Origin: Bacteroides intestinalis
GTDB lineage: Bacteria > Bacteroidota > Bacteroidia > Bacteroidales > Bacteroidaceae
Assembly (NCBI RefSeq): GCF_003464595.1
Contig: NZ_QRZF01000002.1
Location: 124,001-188,000 of the forward strand
Length of the DNA stretch: 64,000 nt
Direction of reading: 5' to 3'
The first letter of the stretch is position 1. Each line of letters opens with the position of its first letter. The notes under the pieces are model-generated. The model worked only from the letters and a program-made list of their open reading frames with translations, was not told where the DNA came from and searched no databases. Both the position numbers and the translations under genes were made by a program. Positions 20,769-29,564 of this stretch are shown piece after piece.

Positions 20769-21979
20769 TACCAAGATTAGCTAGTGGTAAATATTGTACA
20801 GGCTGTTTGGCCTGTGTGGATACTTGCAAATTGGGGGCAATAAACTTCTGCATTAAAGAAGACGGACATCTCTATCCTGTTGTAACTGAAAATAAATGTA
20901 TCGATTGTGGTCAATGCACAAATGTTTGTATAGGCATTGATGACAAGTATAAAACTTATCAGTCTCATGGCAGATCAACGCCATTTGCTGGGTGGTCATT
21001 GGATGATATCGGTAGACAAAATAGTGCATCAGGTGGTATATTCTACGCTTTAGCATGCTATGTAATATCTGTTGGCGGATATGTAATTGGTGCTGTGTTA
21101 GAAAAAAATGAAGTTAAATTAGTCTCAACAAATGAAATAGAATGTGTTAAGAAAATGCAAAATAGTAAATACCAGCAGCCCAATACTGCTGGTATATACG
21201 AAGAGGCCAAATCTATTTTAGAGAAAGGCTATAAGCTACTCTTTACAGGTGCACCATGTCATATTGCAGCTTTATTTCTTTACTTAAGAAAACGTACATA
21301 TAATAATCTTATCACTTGCGATTTTATATGTTCTGGATATCCCAGCTTACTTCCCATAAAAAAAACCATTGCATATTTCAATCCTGAAGCGGAAATAAAA
21401 TCGTTTAGGGATAAAACAAATGGCTGGAAAAATCTTGGATTTATATATGAGTTAAAATTGAATTGTAATAATGTAGTAATAAATTGTGGATCACATAATT
21501 TAACGACTGCAGCCTTTAGTTCTGGTTTGACCCAACGATACTCTTGTACTCATTGTCAATTATGTTTTAGTTCGCGTAAATCGGATTTGACTATTGGTGA
21601 TTTCTGGGGTGAGAAACGATTTGCAGAGCAACAAAGAAAAGGTATTTCATTAATAATAGTTCATACCCCAGCGATTGTATCATTAATAGCCAAAGCTAAA
21701 TGTTTTATCCAAGAATCATCATGGGAGGAATGTTTACCTTACAATCCAAGAATTATTGATGGGAAAAGGAGATATGTTCGTTTTTCCCCATCGCGTTTAT
21801 TTATGGTTTGGCTTTTTAGGAAAAATACTTATAAGAATCTGTGTAATTTCTATTATGGTGAAACGAATGTTGTGAATATATTCTATAAGTTATATTGTAA
21901 AATGACTATGTACATACATGAGTATTTTAGCAAACGAGTCATTGTTTTTTTTTTAAAAGCAAATAAAAATGAAAATTAA
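20765..21979 (+). CDS. Coenzyme F420 hydrogenase/dehydrogenase beta-subunit-like iron-sulfur protein
   Basis: 404 residues. The N-terminus has two ferredoxin-type clusters, YCTGCLACVDTC and CIDCGQCTNVC (each CxxCxxCxxxC). They are followed by the FrhB/FdhB N- and C-terminal domains (NSASGGIFYALACYVIS, FTGAPCHIAALFLYLR, CDFICSGYPS, TIGDFWG). Homologues are common in bacterial capsule loci beside pyruvyl transferases, as here, where the next gene overlaps by 11 bp. F420 itself is not expected in Bacteroides, so the electron carrier and the reaction are unknown; a role in modifying a sugar or pyruvyl donor is only a guess. The overlaps on both sides indicate tight cotranslation with the polymerase and the transferase. 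Confidence 0.85.
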   Translation: MIPRLASGKYCTGCLACVDTCKLGAINFCIKEDGHLYPVVTENKCIDCGQCTNVCIGIDDKYKTYQSHGRSTPFAGWSLDDIGRQNSASGGIFYALACYVISVGGYVIGAVLEKNEVKLVSTNEIECVKKMQNSKYQQPNTAGIYEEAKSILEKGYKLLFTGAPCHIAALFLYLRKRTYNNLITCDFICSGYPSLLPIKKTIAYFNPEAEIKSFRDKTNGWKNLGFIYELKLNCNNVVINCGSHNLTTAAFSSGLTQRYSCTHCQLCFSSRKSDLTIGDFWGEKRFAEQQRKGISLIIVHTPAIVSLIAKAKCFIQESSWEECLPYNPRIIDGKRRYVRFSPSRLFMVWLFRKNTYKNLCNFYYGETNVVNIFYKLYCKMTMYIHEYFSKRVIVFFLKANKNEN

Positions 21980-23018
21980 GTTATTAACTTTTTCATTAGG
22001 AGACAGTTTTGGAGCAATAATGCAAGCCTATGCGCTTTCTTATACATTAAGAAAAATGGGGCATGAAGTTGAGTTGTTTAATCTTACATGGTATAGATCG
22101 TTTAAACAGCAAGTGTATCTTACAGTTACGGGTGTCAATCATCGCTTTTCAAAATTCCGGAAGAATTATTTACCTGCTTACACAAAGAAATGTAAAACAA
22201 ATGTAGACTTATATGAAGCGTCAAAAGGAGCGGATTTATGTATAGTGGGCAGTGATCAAGTTTGGAATCCTCAAATTACTCATAAATATGCTCTAAATTA
22301 TTTTTTTGATTTTCTTGATTCAGACACTAAGCGCGGATCTTATGCTGCAAGTTTTGGGGATATAAAATGGAATTATCCAGAATATACGATTAGAATACAA
22401 TCTTTACTTAATAAATTTTCATTTATCAGCTCTAGAGAAGAAACAGGTGTTGATATATGTACTAATATATTTAATGCTGATTGCGTCAAAGTTGTAGATC
22501 CGACTCTGTTGTTACCCTCATATATAGAACTATTGAAAGGAAAGAAGAAAAAAACTGGAATAGTTAGTTTTTCTTTATCTAATTCTGTGGGATGGAATAA
22601 TTTACTATCTGACTTAAGTAATCAAATGTCTATGAATGTGTATGTTATAAATCCAATAACTTCTTTCTCACAATTGAGTAGAAGATGTACATTTCGATAT
22701 AAGCCATTTATAACTATAGAGTCATGGCTAAGATATATTTATGGAGGAGAGATAGTTGTAACTGACTCTTTTCATGGTCTCGTATTTGCGATTCTTTTCA
22801 ACCGTAATTTTATTTCTATATCTCCAGGGAGCGGGAGAGACGAGCGAATAAAATCATTACTCAATTCATTAGGATTAGAAAATCGCTTTTATAACACTAT
22901 AATGGAAGTAGATAATTGTTGGAAAGAACCTATTAATTGGGAAATGGTTAATGATAAACTTGCGCATTTAAGACAAGAATCATTGTTGTATTTGGAAAAT
23001 TGTATAAATAGAATATGA
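21969..23018 (+). CDS. Polysaccharide pyruvyl transferase family protein
   Basis: A 349-residue protein of the WcaK/CsaB superfamily. It has LTFSLGDSFGAIMQAYALSY at the N-terminus, CIVGSDQVWNP (the GSDQ(V/I)W signature) and DSFHGLVFAILFNR near the C-terminus. These enzymes place a 4,6- or 3,4-ketal pyruvate from phosphoenolpyruvate on a sugar and so add a negative charge to the polysaccharide. It overlaps the iron-sulfur protein gene by 11 bp and the next glycosyltransferase by 4 bp (ATGA). In B. fragilis PSA, a pyruvylated galactose supplies the negative charge of the zwitterionic repeat, which is the comparison I draw here. Confidence 0.9.
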   Translation: MKIKLLTFSLGDSFGAIMQAYALSYTLRKMGHEVELFNLTWYRSFKQQVYLTVTGVNHRFSKFRKNYLPAYTKKCKTNVDLYEASKGADLCIVGSDQVWNPQITHKYALNYFFDFLDSDTKRGSYAASFGDIKWNYPEYTIRIQSLLNKFSFISSREETGVDICTNIFNADCVKVVDPTLLLPSYIELLKGKKKKTGIVSFSLSNSVGWNNLLSDLSNQMSMNVYVINPITSFSQLSRRCTFRYKPFITIESWLRYIYGGEIVVTDSFHGLVFAILFNRNFISISPGSGRDERIKSLLNSLGLENRFYNTIMEVDNCWKEPINWEMVNDKLAHLRQESLLYLENCINRI

Positions 23019-24082
23019 AAATATCGTTTATCATAAGTTCGTTGTCTAATACTGGGGGGACAGAACGTATGACTTGTTTAATGGCCAATGAATTAGAATT
23101 TCATGGATATGACGTGTCTATTATATCATTGACGGGAAGTGCCAATTCTGCTTTTGAATTGAATAGGAAAGTTTCTTGTTTATCATTATTTCCAAATGTG
23201 CAAAATATCAGACAAACTATTGGGTTTAGGAAAATTGTAAAATCTTTAAGAAATGAAGTCGTTAAGCAGAGAAGTGAATGTGTGATTATTGTAGATATAG
23301 GGCTTTCTGTTTTTACTATTCCGGCTTTAATAGGGAAAAACATACGCATGATTGGATGGGAACATTTTAATTATAACTCAAACTTACACAAAAAATGGCG
23401 TAAATATTTGAAACGTTTTTCGCTATTCTTTCTCGATGATGTTGTTACTTTAACCGAATCTGATAAAAAAGTTTATTTGTCTAAAAAGTTTCGCAAATCA
23501 AAAATAACTTGTATTCATAATCCTGTAATTATAAATCCGGTTCAAGCAAAAGCTAAGCTAGACAATAAAATAGCAATTAGTATTGGACGATTGACCTACC
23601 AAAAAGGTTTTGACATATTAATTGATATATGGAGTGAAATAGAAAGTAGGGATGATAATTGGCAATTATGGATTGTAGGAGATGGTGAATTATATCATCA
23701 ACTTCGTTTAAATATTGAGGAAAATGGCTTAACGAGAGTAAAACTCTTGGGAGAAAGGCAGGATATTGAAAAACTATTATATAGTTCGTCTTTGTATCTT
23801 ATGACTTCTAGATTTGAAGGACTTCCAATGGTATTATTAGAAGCAGCATCTGTAGGTGTTCCTATTGTTTCATTTGATTGCGAGACTGGACCTTCGGAGA
23901 TTGTAAAAGACAATGGATACTTAATACCAATGGGAAATAGACAACAGTTTATTAATAAAACTTTAGAAATCATGAATAACGATGCAGAGAGGCTAAGGTT
24001 AGGCATGAATTCGAGTGGAGTGTTGAGTAATTTTAATAAAGATGAGATTGTAATGTCTTGGATTAGTTTATTAAACAAGTAA
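23015..24082 (+). CDS. GT4 family glycosyltransferase
   Basis: A 355-residue GT-B enzyme. The N-terminal domain begins KISFIISSLSNTGGTERMTC (GGTE/GGAE motif of GT4). The C-terminal domain has SIGRLTYQKGFDILIDIW, and SRFEGLPMVLLEAASVG with the EX7E motif typical of retaining GT4 enzymes. It would add a sugar to the capsule repeat unit from a nucleotide donor. It begins within the stop of the pyruvyl transferase gene and ends 7 bp before another GT4 gene. Confidence 0.94.
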   Translation: MKISFIISSLSNTGGTERMTCLMANELEFHGYDVSIISLTGSANSAFELNRKVSCLSLFPNVQNIRQTIGFRKIVKSLRNEVVKQRSECVIIVDIGLSVFTIPALIGKNIRMIGWEHFNYNSNLHKKWRKYLKRFSLFFLDDVVTLTESDKKVYLSKKFRKSKITCIHNPVIINPVQAKAKLDNKIAISIGRLTYQKGFDILIDIWSEIESRDDNWQLWIVGDGELYHQLRLNIEENGLTRVKLLGERQDIEKLLYSSSLYLMTSRFEGLPMVLLEAASVGVPIVSFDCETGPSEIVKDNGYLIPMGNRQQFINKTLEIMNNDAERLRLGMNSSGVLSNFNKDEIVMSWISLLNK

Positions 24083-24089
24083 GAATCAA

Positions 24090-25256
24090 ATGATAAATAT
24101 TGCATTTATTACTAACTCAGTGAAACGTTGCGGACCTGTAAATGTTATTTATGACATAATAGAAAATCTCAATCGTGTTCATTTTAATCCTATAGTAATA
24201 ACTTTAGCTACTACTGGTGATTTTACAAAGCAAGATTCGAGAGAAGAAGAATTTAGGAATCTGGGCATTCGTGTTATAAAGCTGAATATAGAATACATGC
24301 GGTTAGAACTAATGTCTAAAGTTATTGCAAAAAAAATAGATAAAATACTAGTTGAAGAATTAATAGATATTGTTCATTTACATGGATACCATCCGGTTAT
24401 TATAGGGCAATATTTGTCAGTGCCTACAGTTGTGACACTTCACAACATAAGTGGAGAAGATTATGTTTTGTCCAAAGGAAGATTATTGGGAAACTATATG
24501 AATTACAGATATCTTAAAGCACTTGATAAGTGTCTTTATCTCGTTGCAATATCAAGTTATGTGGAAAAATATTACCTAAAAGAAAAACGTTTAAAATCAT
24601 CAGTATCGACAATCTTCAATGGAATCTCTGAGTCAAATTTTAAAATTTCTATTGATTCTCAATCTCAACTAAGGACGAAATTATCATTGCCACAAGATGG
24701 TATTATATTGTTATGCGTAGGCAACCTATCATTTAGAAAGAATTCTTTATATGTCATTGAGAATTTTATAAAATTACAAAAAGAGTATTCGAATGTCTTT
24801 TTAATATTTCTTGGACAAGGAGAATTGGATGGTGCTTGTAAAGAATTAGCAAAATGCTGTGAACATATCTTTTTTAAAGGGTTTGTAGTGGATGTTCAAA
24901 GCTATATATCTGCATCGGACTTTCTTGTTAGTGCCTCGTGTTCTGAAGGATTCGGATTAAATATAGTAGAAGCTATGTTTTGTAATACTCCAGTCATAGT
25001 TTCAGATATTCCACCTCATAGAGAAATTGTTGAAATTATTTCGGAAAAATGCAATCATATTTTTCCGCTAAATGATAATGCTTTATATTCTGTATTGTCA
25101 TCGGTTATCGCTGATTGGGGGTCAGAAGAAGAACATCCTGGTTTGCGCCCTAAAGCTATCCAATATTTCTCATCAAAAGTTATGTCAACAAAATATGCAC
25201 AAATCTATGATCAAGTCTACAAAAACTGCGGTGATAATGTCCGTATACAAGAATGA
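24090..25256 (+). CDS. GT4 family glycosyltransferase
   Basis: A 388-residue GT-B enzyme, the second GT4 in a row. It has INIAFITNSVKRCGPVNV at the N-terminus, LHGYHP and TLHNISGED in the acceptor domain, CVGNLSFRKNSLYVIENF in the donor domain, and SCSEGFGLNIVEAMFCNTPVI with the EX7E motif. It transfers an unidentified sugar. Its 3' end overlaps the start of the following GT2 gene by 50 bp, an unusually long same-strand overlap that suggests translational coupling. Confidence 0.93.
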   Translation: MINIAFITNSVKRCGPVNVIYDIIENLNRVHFNPIVITLATTGDFTKQDSREEEFRNLGIRVIKLNIEYMRLELMSKVIAKKIDKILVEELIDIVHLHGYHPVIIGQYLSVPTVVTLHNISGEDYVLSKGRLLGNYMNYRYLKALDKCLYLVAISSYVEKYYLKEKRLKSSVSTIFNGISESNFKISIDSQSQLRTKLSLPQDGIILLCVGNLSFRKNSLYVIENFIKLQKEYSNVFLIFLGQGELDGACKELAKCCEHIFFKGFVVDVQSYISASDFLVSASCSEGFGLNIVEAMFCNTPVIVSDIPPHREIVEIISEKCNHIFPLNDNALYSVLSSVIADWGSEEEHPGLRPKAIQYFSSKVMSTKYAQIYDQVYKNCGDNVRIQE

Positions 25257-26016
25257 CCGTCTGGAGCAAATAAAACAATCTATTGATAGCATTGTATGTC
25301 AACTAGTAGATATATATGTATATATTGATGGGCCAATACAGACAGAAGTGAATAAATGGTTGCATACATTAAATACACAAATTACATATATAAGTGAGGG
25401 ATTAGTAAATAAAGGGTTAGCATATTCTATGAATGAATTACTCAGAATTGTTCTAAGTAGAGGCTATCAATATATAGCACGCATGGATGCAGATGATATC
25501 TCAATGTGTAATAGATTTGAAAAGCAAATAGCTTTTTTGGATGTGCATTTAGAAGTTGATTGTTTGGGTACATGGGCTATAGAAATAGATGCAGACGGTA
25601 ATGAATACTTCAAAAAACAAATGCCTACAACTCACGCTGAATGTTTTCAATTATTTAAAAAAAGGGATTGTATGATACATCCAACAGTTATGTATCGGCG
25701 TACATTTTTTGACAAGGCTGGTTTATATCCTGAAGATACCTATTTTGGAGAAGATACAATGATGTGGGCAAATGGTTTTAAATCAGGTTGCCAATTTGCA
25801 AATCTACCTGAGTATTTACTTAAGTTCAGATTAGATGAAAACTTCTTTAATCGCAGGAGAGGTATTAGGCATGCAATTTCTATTTATACTCTTAGAAAAA
25901 AAGTGAATAGGTTGTTAGGGTTTGGTATTAAGGAAGATATATGTGCGTGTTTATATGCATTAGCTAAAATGATGCCGACGTGTACTTTGAAAATAATCTA
26001 TAAAATGGTGAGATAG
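25207..26016 (+). CDS. GT2 family glycosyltransferase
   Basis: From the ATG at 25207 the protein is 269 residues, starting MIKSTKTAVIMSVYKNDR, the expected first beta-strand of a GT2 domain. An upstream in-frame ATG at 25072 would add 45 residues without family resemblance and is rejected. The motifs are VYIDGP, NKGLAYSMNELL, ARMDADDIS (DxD) and FGEDTMMWANGF (ED-type catalytic region). It resembles beta-glycosyltransferases that extend capsular repeat units. It overlaps the preceding GT4 gene by 50 bp. It is the last strongly AT-rich gene of the locus. Confidence 0.88.
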   Translation: MIKSTKTAVIMSVYKNDRLEQIKQSIDSIVCQLVDIYVYIDGPIQTEVNKWLHTLNTQITYISEGLVNKGLAYSMNELLRIVLSRGYQYIARMDADDISMCNRFEKQIAFLDVHLEVDCLGTWAIEIDADGNEYFKKQMPTTHAECFQLFKKRDCMIHPTVMYRRTFFDKAGLYPEDTYFGEDTMMWANGFKSGCQFANLPEYLLKFRLDENFFNRRRGIRHAISIYTLRKKVNRLLGFGIKEDICACLYALAKMMPTCTLKIIYKMVR

Positions 26017-26080
26017 TTTTAACTTTTAAAAGACCTGATATATTTTCATTCTAGATTTAATACTTTTAATAAATGAGTTT

Positions 26081-27301
26081 ATGAAAATTCCATTTTCGCC
26101 CCCTTATATTGACGAGGCGGTCATCAACGAAGTCGTTGATTCGTTACGTTCCGGCTGGATAACTTCCGGTCCTAAAGTAAAAGCATTGGAAGAAGAAATA
26201 AAAGTATTCTCTAATGCAAAAGAAGTGCTTTGTGTAAACTCATGGACTTCGGGAGCCATTATGATGCTTCGCTGGTTGGGAGTAACTGCTGAAGATGAAG
26301 TAATTGTGCCGGCGTATACATATAGTGCTACGGCATTAGCAGTCCTTCATGCGGGTGCAAAGCCTGTTATGGTAGATTCCGGAGAGGATTTCAATATCTC
26401 TGTGGATGCTATTCGAAAAGCAATTACGCCAAGGACCAAGGCTATTATTCCGGTAGATATTGCGGGCTTCCCTTGTGATTACAACCGTATCATGAGACTC
26501 GTTAATGAACCGGAAATACGCAATCTGTTTCAGGCGACGTCATTGGTACAGGAAAAATTGGGACGTATTCTTGTTATGAATGATGCGGCCCATTCTTTGG
26601 GTGCTTATTATAACAAGAATCAGCGTACAGGATGCGAAACGGATATTGCTATCTTCTCCCTTCACGCCGTAAAGAATGTGACGACGGCCGAAGGAGGAGC
26701 CATCTGCCTGAATTTGCCCGAACCGTTTGATAATGCGGAACTCTACAAAGAATTGCGTATGATGAGTTTGAATTGTCAAACTAAAGATGCTTTTTCCAAA
26801 TCCAAAGCTGGCGGTTGGCGTTATGACATAGTCGGTCTGGGAATGAAAATAAATATGGCTGACGTAAATGCGGCTATCGGTTTGGCTCAGATACGGGAAT
26901 ATCCTGAACTACTGAAAGAACGTAAAAGAGTATTCAATACCTATTCTAAAGCATTTGCTGATTGTGATTGGGCTATTTTGCCTCCTTCTGAAGATGGAGA
27001 AAAAGAAAGCTCATATCATATCTATGCGTTGCGTATCAAAGATTTCACAGAGGAACAGCGTGATCGTATGATTGATGAAATCGCGAAAAGCGAGGTTGCC
27101 GTGAACGTTCATTTTATCCCGATGCCGATGCTTTCCTTCTTCAGCTCATTGGGATATGATATAAAGAACTATCCACAAGCTTATGAGAATTTTAAAGGTG
27201 AAATCTCCTTGCCCATTTATCCACAGTTGGATGAAGAAAAGCTGGATTTTATAATCAAAGCTGTAAAAGATGCATACCTTAAAGTGACTGTTGATAGGTG
27301 A
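26081..27301 (+). CDS. DegT/DnrJ/EryC1/StrS sugar aminotransferase, WcfR-like
   Basis: A 406-residue PLP-dependent nucleotide-sugar aminotransferase. It shows PPYIDEAVINEVVDSLRSGWITSGP, SWTSGAIMMLRW, VPAYTYSATALAVLHAGAKPV, NDAAHSLGA and FSLHAVKNVTTAEGGA with K198 as the predicted PLP lysine. Position and pairing match WcfR of the B. fragilis PSA locus, which aminates a UDP-4-keto-6-deoxy sugar to make the AATGal precursor. The initiating transferase gene overlaps it by 4 bp, as with wcfR-wcfS. No 4,6-dehydratase is present in the locus, so its substrate must be made by an enzyme encoded elsewhere. GC content is visibly higher than in the preceding genes. Confidence 0.9.
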   Translation: MKIPFSPPYIDEAVINEVVDSLRSGWITSGPKVKALEEEIKVFSNAKEVLCVNSWTSGAIMMLRWLGVTAEDEVIVPAYTYSATALAVLHAGAKPVMVDSGEDFNISVDAIRKAITPRTKAIIPVDIAGFPCDYNRIMRLVNEPEIRNLFQATSLVQEKLGRILVMNDAAHSLGAYYNKNQRTGCETDIAIFSLHAVKNVTTAEGGAICLNLPEPFDNAELYKELRMMSLNCQTKDAFSKSKAGGWRYDIVGLGMKINMADVNAAIGLAQIREYPELLKERKRVFNTYSKAFADCDWAILPPSEDGEKESSYHIYALRIKDFTEEQRDRMIDEIAKSEVAVNVHFIPMPMLSFFSSLGYDIKNYPQAYENFKGEISLPIYPQLDEEKLDFIIKAVKDAYLKVTVDR

Positions 27302-27888
27302 TGATTCGTTTTTTTGATATTTTATTTTCCTTTCTGGGCATTCTATTCTTATCTCCTGTTTTCCTTTTCCTGTATATTGCTATCCGTCTGGAAAGTAAAG
27401 GTGGTGGTTTCTATAAACAGTTACGTGTGGGACGTGGAGGGGCGGATTTTTATGTCTATAAGTTCCGCTCAATGCGTATAGGAGCTGATAAGCAAGGTTT
27501 GATAACTGTAGGCGGACGAGATCCCCGGATTACCCGTATCGGGTATTTTATCCGCAAATATAAATTAGATGAACTACCTCAGTTATTCAATGTACTGAAA
27601 GGTGATATGAGTCTGGTAGGCCCGCGTCCGGAGGTTCGTAAATATGTGGAACTCTACACTGAAGAACAGCGGAGAGTGTTGTCTGTTCGCCCGGGAATTA
27701 CGGATTATGCATCTATAGAATATGTAGATGAAAATACGATTTTAGGACAGGCTGAGGATGCGGACAACGCATATGTAGAGCAAATACTGCCGGATAAAAT
27801 ATGCTACAATATGAAATATATAGAGCATCGTTCGGTGAAGGAATATTTCAAGATTATATTTCTGACTATATGGAGTATTGCACATTGA
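27298..27888 (+). CDS. Initiating phosphoglycosyl transferase, small PglC/WcfS-like
   Basis: A 196-residue monotopic phosphoglycosyl transferase with one N-terminal re-entrant membrane helix (residues 1-25). Conserved blocks are KFRSMRIGAD, ITRIGYFIRKYKLDELPQLF with the catalytic dyad D91-E92, LKGDMSLVGPRPEV, and RPGITDYASI. It transfers a phosphosugar from a UDP donor to undecaprenyl phosphate and so starts the repeat unit. The small form without extra membrane helices matches PglC and WcfS. It overlaps the aminotransferase gene by 4 bp (ATGA), which suggests that the aminated sugar is the first sugar. It is the last gene of the capsule operon. Confidence 0.93.
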   Translation: MMIRFFDILFSFLGILFLSPVFLFLYIAIRLESKGGGFYKQLRVGRGGADFYVYKFRSMRIGADKQGLITVGGRDPRITRIGYFIRKYKLDELPQLFNVLKGDMSLVGPRPEVRKYVELYTEEQRRVLSVRPGITDYASIEYVDENTILGQAEDADNAYVEQILPDKICYNMKYIEHRSVKEYFKIIFLTIWSIAH

Positions 27889-27967
27889 TCAAATCGGTAA
27901 TAAAGGTTATGAGATGGTTGTTTATTCCATATTATGTTTGGAAAAAGTAGTTTAAAATAAGATATAG

Positions 27968-27996
27968 AAAAGGTCGAAGCTCAGTTTCGGCCTTTT
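27968..27996. terminator. Terminator at the end of the capsule operon (bidirectional)
   Basis: An 11-bp stem with one G-U pair (AAAAGGTCGAA / TTCGGCCTTTT) and a 7-nt loop is followed by a T run. It lies 79 bp after the last capsule gene and just beyond the stop of the convergent exporter gene. Confidence 0.8.
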
Positions 27997-27997
27997 T

Positions 27998-29395
27998 TTA
28001 TTCTTTCAACACCGACGCTTGTGACAACCTCAAACTACTCACCACCGCCGCAATCAGCGCAAATACACTCCCTGTTATCAAGCATACTTCCGTACTTTTG
28101 CTTCCTACCACCCAACTGAATAGGAGTGCTACAAGCGTAGTTCCGAGAGTCTGTCCCATAAGTCGTGCCATTCCCATCATTCCGCTGGCTCCTCCTGAAC
28201 GTTTGGTCGGGGCAGATGCGATTATAGTACTATTATTCGGTGTCTGGAAAAGTCCGAAACCAATGCCGCAAAGGACTGATCGAAGGCAGATACTAAGAAT
28301 GGAAGACTCTGCGTCCAGCATGGAGAGCGAGTAAAGCCCGATACAAAATATCCCCATACCGATACTTCCCAATATTCCCGGATGAATACGCTCCACCAGA
28401 TAACCGGCAACCGGTGCGGCAAATAAAGTTGCAAGAGGCCAGGGAGTTAATAATAACCCGGTCATCACCTCGCTATGCCCCAACGTATTCTGTAGAAAGA
28501 AAGGCAATGAAATCATAGCCAGCATTTGTGCGGTGAATGAACAGATGGATGTCAGTATCGAGAGCCTGAAGATGGGAATCTTTAGCAAATCCAAAGGAAG
28601 TAGGGGAGATTCCTGACCTAATTGGCGACGTACATAGTAAGTACCTACAACAATTAATATCACTAATTGAAGAATCAGATAATCATAGCGTTCATGATGC
28701 GCAAAACCATCCAATGTATAAATCAATAATCCGAAAGTAATAGCATTAGCCACCGCACTGATAACGTCAAACTTACGTTTGGACAGCTCTTTTTGTTCAG
28801 GCAGATACTTGATCCCCAATATCAGGGCAATGATCCCCAATGGCAGGTTTATCGCAAATAACCAGTGCCAGGAAGCTATTGACAAAATACCACTGGCAAC
28901 AGAAGGACCTGCCGCCGCCGATATGGCAATTACCATTGCATTAATCCCCATTCCACGTCCTATCTGTTTTTTCGGATAGATAAGACGAAGTTGGGCTGTA
29001 TTTACACTGGTGATGGCTGATGCACTGAATCCCTGGAAAATACGAGCGGTTGTCAGAGTCCAGAAGGAATCGGATAAGGCACATATAAGTGATGTCACAC
29101 AAAATAAAGCAATTCCGGAGAGAAATACCTTACGATATCCGAAGATTTCGCCCAATGCAGAAAAAGAAAGTAATGACACTACAATAGCCAATTGATAACC
29201 GTTGACAATCCAAGTAATCATAGAGTCCGAAGTTCCAAAATCATGTGCGAGGGTAGGGAGGATTACAGTACTGATGTTGATATCGAGCACTGACATGCAG
29301 AGAGCGAATCCAATGGCCACTACCGCCCATATTCGTTGCGGAAATGGCAGCCCGTCCGTTTCGTCTATTTCCTGTGATTTTCCATCCTGAACCAT
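27998..29395 (-). CDS. MFS drug exporter, DHA2 (EmrB/QacA) family, 14 helices
   Basis: A 465-residue inner-membrane proton antiporter with about 14 hydrophobic segments. It has VLDINISTVILPTLAHDF in helix 1 (the DHA2 motif D1-type LDxTIVNVALP), ITWIVNGYQLA, GEIFGYRKVFLSG (motif A), and AAAGPSVASGILSIASWHWLF (motif C region). Such transporters expel lipophilic drugs or metabolites. It stands alone, without an adjacent membrane-fusion or outer-membrane gene, so it probably works by itself. It is divergent from the PurF-like gene, with 169 bp between start codons. Confidence 0.88.
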   Translation of the reverse strand: MVQDGKSQEIDETDGLPFPQRIWAVVAIGFALCMSVLDINISTVILPTLAHDFGTSDSMITWIVNGYQLAIVVSLLSFSALGEIFGYRKVFLSGIALFCVTSLICALSDSFWTLTTARIFQGFSASAITSVNTAQLRLIYPKKQIGRGMGINAMVIAISAAAGPSVASGILSIASWHWLFAINLPLGIIALILGIKYLPEQKELSKRKFDVISAVANAITFGLLIYTLDGFAHHERYDYLILQLVILIVVGTYYVRRQLGQESPLLPLDLLKIPIFRLSILTSICSFTAQMLAMISLPFFLQNTLGHSEVMTGLLLTPWPLATLFAAPVAGYLVERIHPGILGSIGMGIFCIGLYSLSMLDAESSILSICLRSVLCGIGFGLFQTPNNSTIIASAPTKRSGGASGMMGMARLMGQTLGTTLVALLFSWVVGSKSTEVCLITGSVFALIAAVVSSLRLSQASVLKE

Positions 29396-29516
29396 ATCAT
29401 TTCTTTTATCTGCGAATTAAACAAAACGTTCAAACTGCTGTTCGGAAACCTGCATAAAAATAAGTTTTTTTAGAAATTGTCTCGTAGGAAAGTAATGTGG
29501 AGAAGAAACTTCTTTG

Positions 29517-29524
29517 TACCTTTG
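29517..29524 (+). promoter_or_regulatory. Candidate -7 element for the PurF-like gene
   Basis: TACCTTTG matches TAnnTTTG, 40 bp before the ATG. The -33 region lacks a clear TTTG at the usual distance. Confidence 0.45.
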
Positions 29525-29564
29525 TGCCCGTCAATACTAAAATCAATAATAAATAATAGGATTT

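Noticed and set aside
20765..21979. Naming the iron-sulfur protein as an F420 hydrogenase subunit.
   Set aside because: Only the beta-subunit-like domain is present and no F420 synthesis genes are seen; I kept a family-level name.
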